Shown here: positions 61,094 through 64,000 of the stretch, piece by piece | Layout: every line of letters starts with the position of its first letter | Position numbering within the stretch: the first letter of the stretch is position 1 | Source of the DNA: Cellulomonas sp. HZM | GTDB taxonomy: Bacteria; Actinomycetota; Actinomycetes; Actinomycetales; Cellulomonadaceae | Assembly: GCF_000708885.1 (NCBI RefSeq) | Contig: NZ_JEOE01000013.1 | Span: 26,272 to 90,271 of the forward strand | DNA: 64,000 nucleotides | Direction of reading: 5' to 3' | The notes under the pieces: model-generated | Seen by the model: the letters and a program-made list of their open reading frames with translations, nothing else | Databases searched by the model: none | What the model was told of the DNA's origin: nothing | Made by a program: the position numbers and the translations under genes

Positions 61094-62229
61094 GTGGTGG
61101 TCCTCGCGTCGTGTGCGGTCAGGTCGGCGACGAGCCTACGGCGGTCCGTCTTGCCCGGGCCGCGCGTGGGCAGGTGGTCGACGATCTCGAGGCGCCGCGG
61201 GGCGGCTGCGGGAGCGATCGCCGTCGCGGCGGCCCGGACGTCTGCGAGCGTCGGCGGCGTGGCGCCCGCGCGGGGGACGACGACGGCGACGACGGCCTGG
61301 CCCCACTCGTCGTCGGGCACGCCGACGACCGCGACCTCCGCGACGCCGGGCAGGGCCGCGAGCAGCTCCTCGACGGCCGCGGGCGCGACCTTCTCCCCGC
61401 CCGTCACGACGACGTCGTCGAGCCGCCCGAGCACCGTCAGGACGCCGTCGGTGACCCTGCCGGCGTCCGAGGTGCGCAGGTGTCGGACGCCGTCGACGAC
61501 GACGAACGACCCCGCATCGAGGTCCGGACGGCCGAGGTACCCGGTGGCGAGCACGGGTCCGCCGAGCAGCACCCGACCGTCGTCGTCGACCCGGACGCGC
61601 ACGCCCGAGAGCGGGACGCCGTCGTACACGCACCCTCCGCACGTCTCGGACATGCCGTACGTCGTCACGACGCGCGCGCCTGCGGCTCGAGCCTCGTCGA
61701 GCAGGGCCTGGGGCGTCGCGGCACCGCCGAGGAGCACGGCGTCGAACGAGCGCAGCGAGTCGGTCGCGGCATCGTCCGCGAGCAGGCGGCGCAGCTGCGT
61801 GGGGACGAGGGAGGTGTAACGGCGGCCGGTCGGCATGGTGTCGGTCGTCGCGACGAACGCCGCGGGACGGAACGGCCCGGCGGGCACGACGACGGGGGTG
61901 GTGCCCGCGAGAACCGAGCGGACCAGCACCTGCACGCCGGCGACGTGGTGGGCGGGCAGCGCCAGCAACCACGTGCCCGGCCCGCCGAGCCGCTGGTGCG
62001 TCGCCGACACCGACGCGACGAGCGCCTCCGCGCTCAGCATCACGCCTCGTGGCTCGCCGGTGCTGCCGGACGTCCGCACGACGAGCGCGACCTCGTCGGG
62101 GACGTCGCCCGCGTCGCGCCCCTCGTCGTCCGGTCCGCACGGCGCGACCGCCGGACCCGTGCCCTCGAGCGCCGCCGCGAGAGCCGGCAGCAACCGGTCC
62201 GCGGGGGCGTCACGCAGGAGCCGGGTCAC
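61090..62229 (-). CDS. menE: o-succinylbenzoate-CoA ligase
   Basis: Activates o-succinylbenzoate with ATP and CoA for menaquinone synthesis. The 379-residue protein has the adenylate P-loop VVRTSGSTGEPRGV, YGMSETCGGCVYDG, hinge GRLDDVVVTGGEKVAPAAVEELLAA and a C-terminal Lys in RGPGKTDRR. It is shorter than the E. coli enzyme, normal for actinobacteria. GTG 62229 begins the conserved region VTRLLRDAPADRLLPAL; more upstream codons are not conserved in character. It is coupled to menA. Confidence 0.93.
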   Translation of the reverse strand: MTRLLRDAPADRLLPALAAALEGTGPAVAPCGPDDEGRDAGDVPDEVALVVRTSGSTGEPRGVMLSAEALVASVSATHQRLGGPGTWLLALPAHHVAGVQVLVRSVLAGTTPVVVPAGPFRPAAFVATTDTMPTGRRYTSLVPTQLRRLLADDAATDSLRSFDAVLLGGAATPQALLDEARAAGARVVTTYGMSETCGGCVYDGVPLSGVRVRVDDDGRVLLGGPVLATGYLGRPDLDAGSFVVVDGVRHLRTSDAGRVTDGVLTVLGRLDDVVVTGGEKVAPAAVEELLAALPGVAEVAVVGVPDDEWGQAVVAVVVPRAGATPPTLADVRAAATAIAPAAAPRRLEIVDHLPTRGPGKTDRRRLVADLTAHDARTTT

Positions 62230-62369
62230 GTGGTCAGCGTAGGCCGCGGGCGGCCGCGGGCACGATCCGCGCGCTCGCGGACCGCGGCTCGTGCGCGCTG
62301 TCGTCGTCGACGTGCGACAGGACGCGGCGCGCGCCTGCACACGTCGGGGCGCCCGCGTGTGTCAGCCTT

Positions 62370-63458
62370 GTGCCCGTGCGCACGACGACCCTCACGCCCT
62401 GGCGGCTCACGGCCCTCCTGAGCGCGGGCGCGCTCGCCACCCTCACGGCCTGCAGCGGCTCGCCCGACCCCGGCCCGTCGACTGCCGCGCCCGTCACCGC
62501 GGGGCCGTCGATCGACGCGGACAAGACGCCCGCGCCGACGCCGTCCGTCGAGCCGGTGTGGCCGCTGACGGGCGTCGCGGTCAAGGGCGACGTCGTCAAC
62601 CGGGCGGCGCTCGCGGTCAAGATCGAGAACACGTCGATGGCGCGACCGCAGACGGGTCTCGACGAGGCCGACGTCGTGTGGGAGACGGTCGTCGAGTTCC
62701 AGGTCTCGCGGTTCATCGCGGTGTTCCACTCGAAGGTCCCCGACGAGGTCGGGCCGATCCGCTCTGTGCGCCCGATGGACCCGATCATCCTCGCGCCGAT
62801 GCACGGCCTGCTCGCGTTCTCCGGCGGGCAGGCGGGCATCCTCCCGCTGATCCCGAAGAACGGGATCCAGCCGCTCAGCAACGACCGCGGCACCCCGGGC
62901 ATGTACCGCACGCACGACCGCGCCGCGCCGCACAACGTGTACGGCACGCCCAAGACGTTCTGGAAGTCCGCGAACGAGGACCACCAGGACTCGCCGGGCG
63001 AGCAGTTCCTGTTCGCGCGCGAGGCCGACCAGGCGACGGCGGTCATGTCCGGCTCGTCGGCGACGAAGCTCACGTACCACCTGTCGGCGGCCGCGAACCC
63101 GCAGTGGTCGTGGGACGGCGACGCGAACAAGTGGCTGCGCAGCGAGGGGACCGCGCCGGCGACCGCACGCAACGGCAAGCGGCTGTCCGCGACGAACGTC
63201 GTGACGATCGTCGCCGCGCACCCCGACTCCGGCTTCAACGCGCAGGGCGGCGCGCCCGTGCCGACGTACAAGCTCGTGGGTCACGGCACCGGGCTGATCG
63301 CCACCGGTGGCAAGACCATCAAGGTCGAGTGGAAGAAGGCGGCGAACGACCAGCCGCTGCGCCTGTTCCTCGAGAACGGTGACCCCGCGACGCTCGCGCC
63401 CGGCAACACGTGGGTCGAGCTCGTCCCCAAGGAGGACGGGTCGTTCAAGGTCAGCTGA
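62370..63458 (+). CDS. DUF3048 (YerB-like) lipoprotein
   Basis: A 362-residue lipoprotein with lipobox LTAC (Cys28), a Pro/Thr/Ala linker and a DUF3048 domain: AALAVKIENTSMARPQTGLDEADVVWETVVEFQVSRFIAVFHS, VGPIRSVRPMD and HDRAAPHNVYGTP are typical. The C-terminal half has VKVEWKKAANDQPLRLF-like beta strands. YerB-type proteins are exported and of unknown function, perhaps cell-wall related. GTG 62370 or 62376 can start. It is divergent from menE and ends at a small hairpin. Confidence 0.9.
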   Translation: MPVRTTTLTPWRLTALLSAGALATLTACSGSPDPGPSTAAPVTAGPSIDADKTPAPTPSVEPVWPLTGVAVKGDVVNRAALAVKIENTSMARPQTGLDEADVVWETVVEFQVSRFIAVFHSKVPDEVGPIRSVRPMDPIILAPMHGLLAFSGGQAGILPLIPKNGIQPLSNDRGTPGMYRTHDRAAPHNVYGTPKTFWKSANEDHQDSPGEQFLFAREADQATAVMSGSSATKLTYHLSAAANPQWSWDGDANKWLRSEGTAPATARNGKRLSATNVVTIVAAHPDSGFNAQGGAPVPTYKLVGHGTGLIATGGKTIKVEWKKAANDQPLRLFLENGDPATLAPGNTWVELVPKEDGSFKVS

Positions 63459-63462
63459 CGCG

Positions 63463-63490
63463 CGTAGGCCGTCGGTCGCAGACGGCTACG
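63463..63490 (+). terminator. hairpin after the DUF3048 gene
   Basis: CGTAG(G)CCGTC pairs with GACGGCTACG with a one-base bulge and GGTCGCA loop, 5 bp after the stop. Confidence 0.6.
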
Positions 63491-63570
63491 ACTGACGGCT
63501 GACGCACGCACCGTCGGCTCGGTACCGGGGGTCGATGTGGCGTGCCGTCGTGCCCGGCGACGCTGAGTGC

Positions 63571-63726
63571 ATGACCACCGAACGCATCCCGGGCACCGAC
63601 CGCGACCTCGCGGGACTGGGCGCCGTCGTCGTCGCCGGACTCGTCCTGCTGGGTCTCGTCGTGGGGGCGGCCGTGCTGGTCGCGCAGGTCGTGGACCTCG
63701 CGGGGTGGGTCGCCGGGGGGAGCTGA
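63571..63726 (+). CDS. 51-residue membrane peptide
   Basis: A small protein with a single helix (GLGAVVVAGLVLLGLVVGAAVLVAQVV) preceded by a charged start MTTERIPGTDRDLA. ATG 63571 is preceded by GAGTGC but no true ribosome site. Codon use is normal for the genome. No family recognised. Its small size and position between a lipoprotein and a DUF222 gene do not suggest a role. Confidence 0.55.
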   Translation: MTTERIPGTDRDLAGLGAVVVAGLVLLGLVVGAAVLVAQVVDLAGWVAGGS

Positions 63727-63751
63727 TCGTTGCTCTGGCAGGGGCTGGGTC

Positions 63752-63782
63752 GAGCCGTCCACAGGCTCTTGGTTGTGGATAA
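63752..63782. promoter_or_regulatory. DnaA-box-like motifs upstream of the second DUF222-HNH copy
   Basis: GAGCCGTCCACAG (63752-63764) and TTATCCACA on the minus strand (63782-63774), a perfect classical DnaA box. They match in place the pair before the first copy. Confidence 0.45.
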
Positions 63783-63821
63783 CCGTGTCGGTGTTTGTGC
63801 TGGTCAGGTGCCATTTCGGGG

Positions 63822-63851
63822 TTGACCCGGGGTGTCCGGTTCGGGTAGATT
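63822..63851 (+). promoter_or_regulatory. leaderless promoter of the second DUF222-HNH copy
   Basis: TTGACC (63822-63827), an 18-bp spacer, TAGATT (63846-63851), then 7 nt and ATG 63859. It is the same layout as the first copy. Confidence 0.75.
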
Positions 63852-63858
63852 CATACGC

Positions 63859-64000
63859 ATGTTCGAAGTCCCTGGGTCGCCTCGTGAGGGTGTCGTCGAC
63901 GACCGGCTGGTGCTGGTCGACGGCGACGCGCCTCGGGGTGCGGACCGGGTGCGGGTGGCGTTGGCCGATGCGCGGGCGGGGCGTGCGGGCGAGGTCAGCC
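63859..64000 (+). CDS. DUF222 / HNH endonuclease, second copy, cut by window end
   Basis: The first 47 codons of a gene that starts MFEVPGSPREGVVDDRLVLV, matching the 11167-13218 gene at all but one of these residues and continuing GDAPRGADRVRVALADARAGR. The upstream 107 bp also match the other copy up to TCGAGCCGTCCACAGG. It is therefore a second member of this repeat family in the genome, 50 kb away and in the opposite orientation. Whether the HNH domain is intact lies outside the window. Confidence 0.88.
   Translation, partial: MFEVPGSPREGVVDDRLVLVDGDAPRGADRVRVALADARAGRAGEVS

Overview
The window is very GC-rich, uses GTG starts and 4-bp stop/start overlaps freely, and carries mycothiol biosynthesis, a BldC-type regulator, bS22, DUF222/HNH (13E12-type) genes and an actinobacterial tad cluster. 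It is chromosomal DNA of a high-GC actinobacterium, most like Cellulomonas or a relative (genus is inference). I found about 65 protein-coding genes and no rRNA, tRNA, CRISPR array, insertion sequence or prophage.

Layout. 1-5.9 kb: 3' -truncated mycothiol synthase, a flavoprotein monooxygenase, then a four-gene minus-strand cassette with a WXG100-like small protein, an LXG-like effector candidate with an 11-residue C-terminal repeat, a possible chaperone and a membrane protein. 6-14.7 kb: acetyl-CoA synthetase, a low-complexity membrane protein, a formate/nitrite-type channel, a DUF222-HNH nuclease and malic enzyme. 14.8-23.8 kb: degenerate Fic-like protein, HAD phosphatase, then ssd/tadZ, tadA, tadB, tadC, a DUF4244 pilin-like gene, tadE, a TadE-like gene with no usable stop, and the antisense DEAD/DEAH helicase typical of this neighbourhood. 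23.9-29.1 kb: 5-oxoprolinase pxpABC and anaerobic ribonucleotide reductase nrdDG with a tandem NrdR-box pair.

29-47 kb: anti-sigma/ECF sigma pair, H+-pyrophosphatase, a PCD-glyoxalase fusion, a methyltransferase, a MacAB-like export locus with two adaptors and a lipoprotein, proC, Trk potassium uptake genes and an AcuC deacetylase. 47-56.5 kb: BldC-like regulator and bS22, GNAT, second HAD phosphatase, glutaredoxin-like protein, Rex, YceI/MarR divergent pair, and a System II cytochrome c maturation operon (resA, ccdA, resB, ccsA). 56.5-64 kb: small membrane proteins, two exported proteins, an active-type Fic protein with its own palindromic operator, menA-menE, a DUF3048 lipoprotein, a 51-residue membrane protein and the start of a second DUF222-HNH copy.

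How it fits together: a strong theme is redox and oxygen adaptation (Rex, menaquinone synthesis, cytochrome c maturation, NrdDG, acetate activation, formate/nitrite channel). Three of these transcription units (acs, the channel, nrdDG) carry similar GGGAC-N4-G(T/G)CC palindromic elements upstream, resembling DosR/DevR boxes. Other unexplained structure includes a 75-bp hairpin between nrdD and nrdG, two stop-codon-associated 11-bp repeat arrays that place TGA in all three frames, a dispersed DnaA-box-like 13-mer found only between genes, and a set of leaderless promoters.
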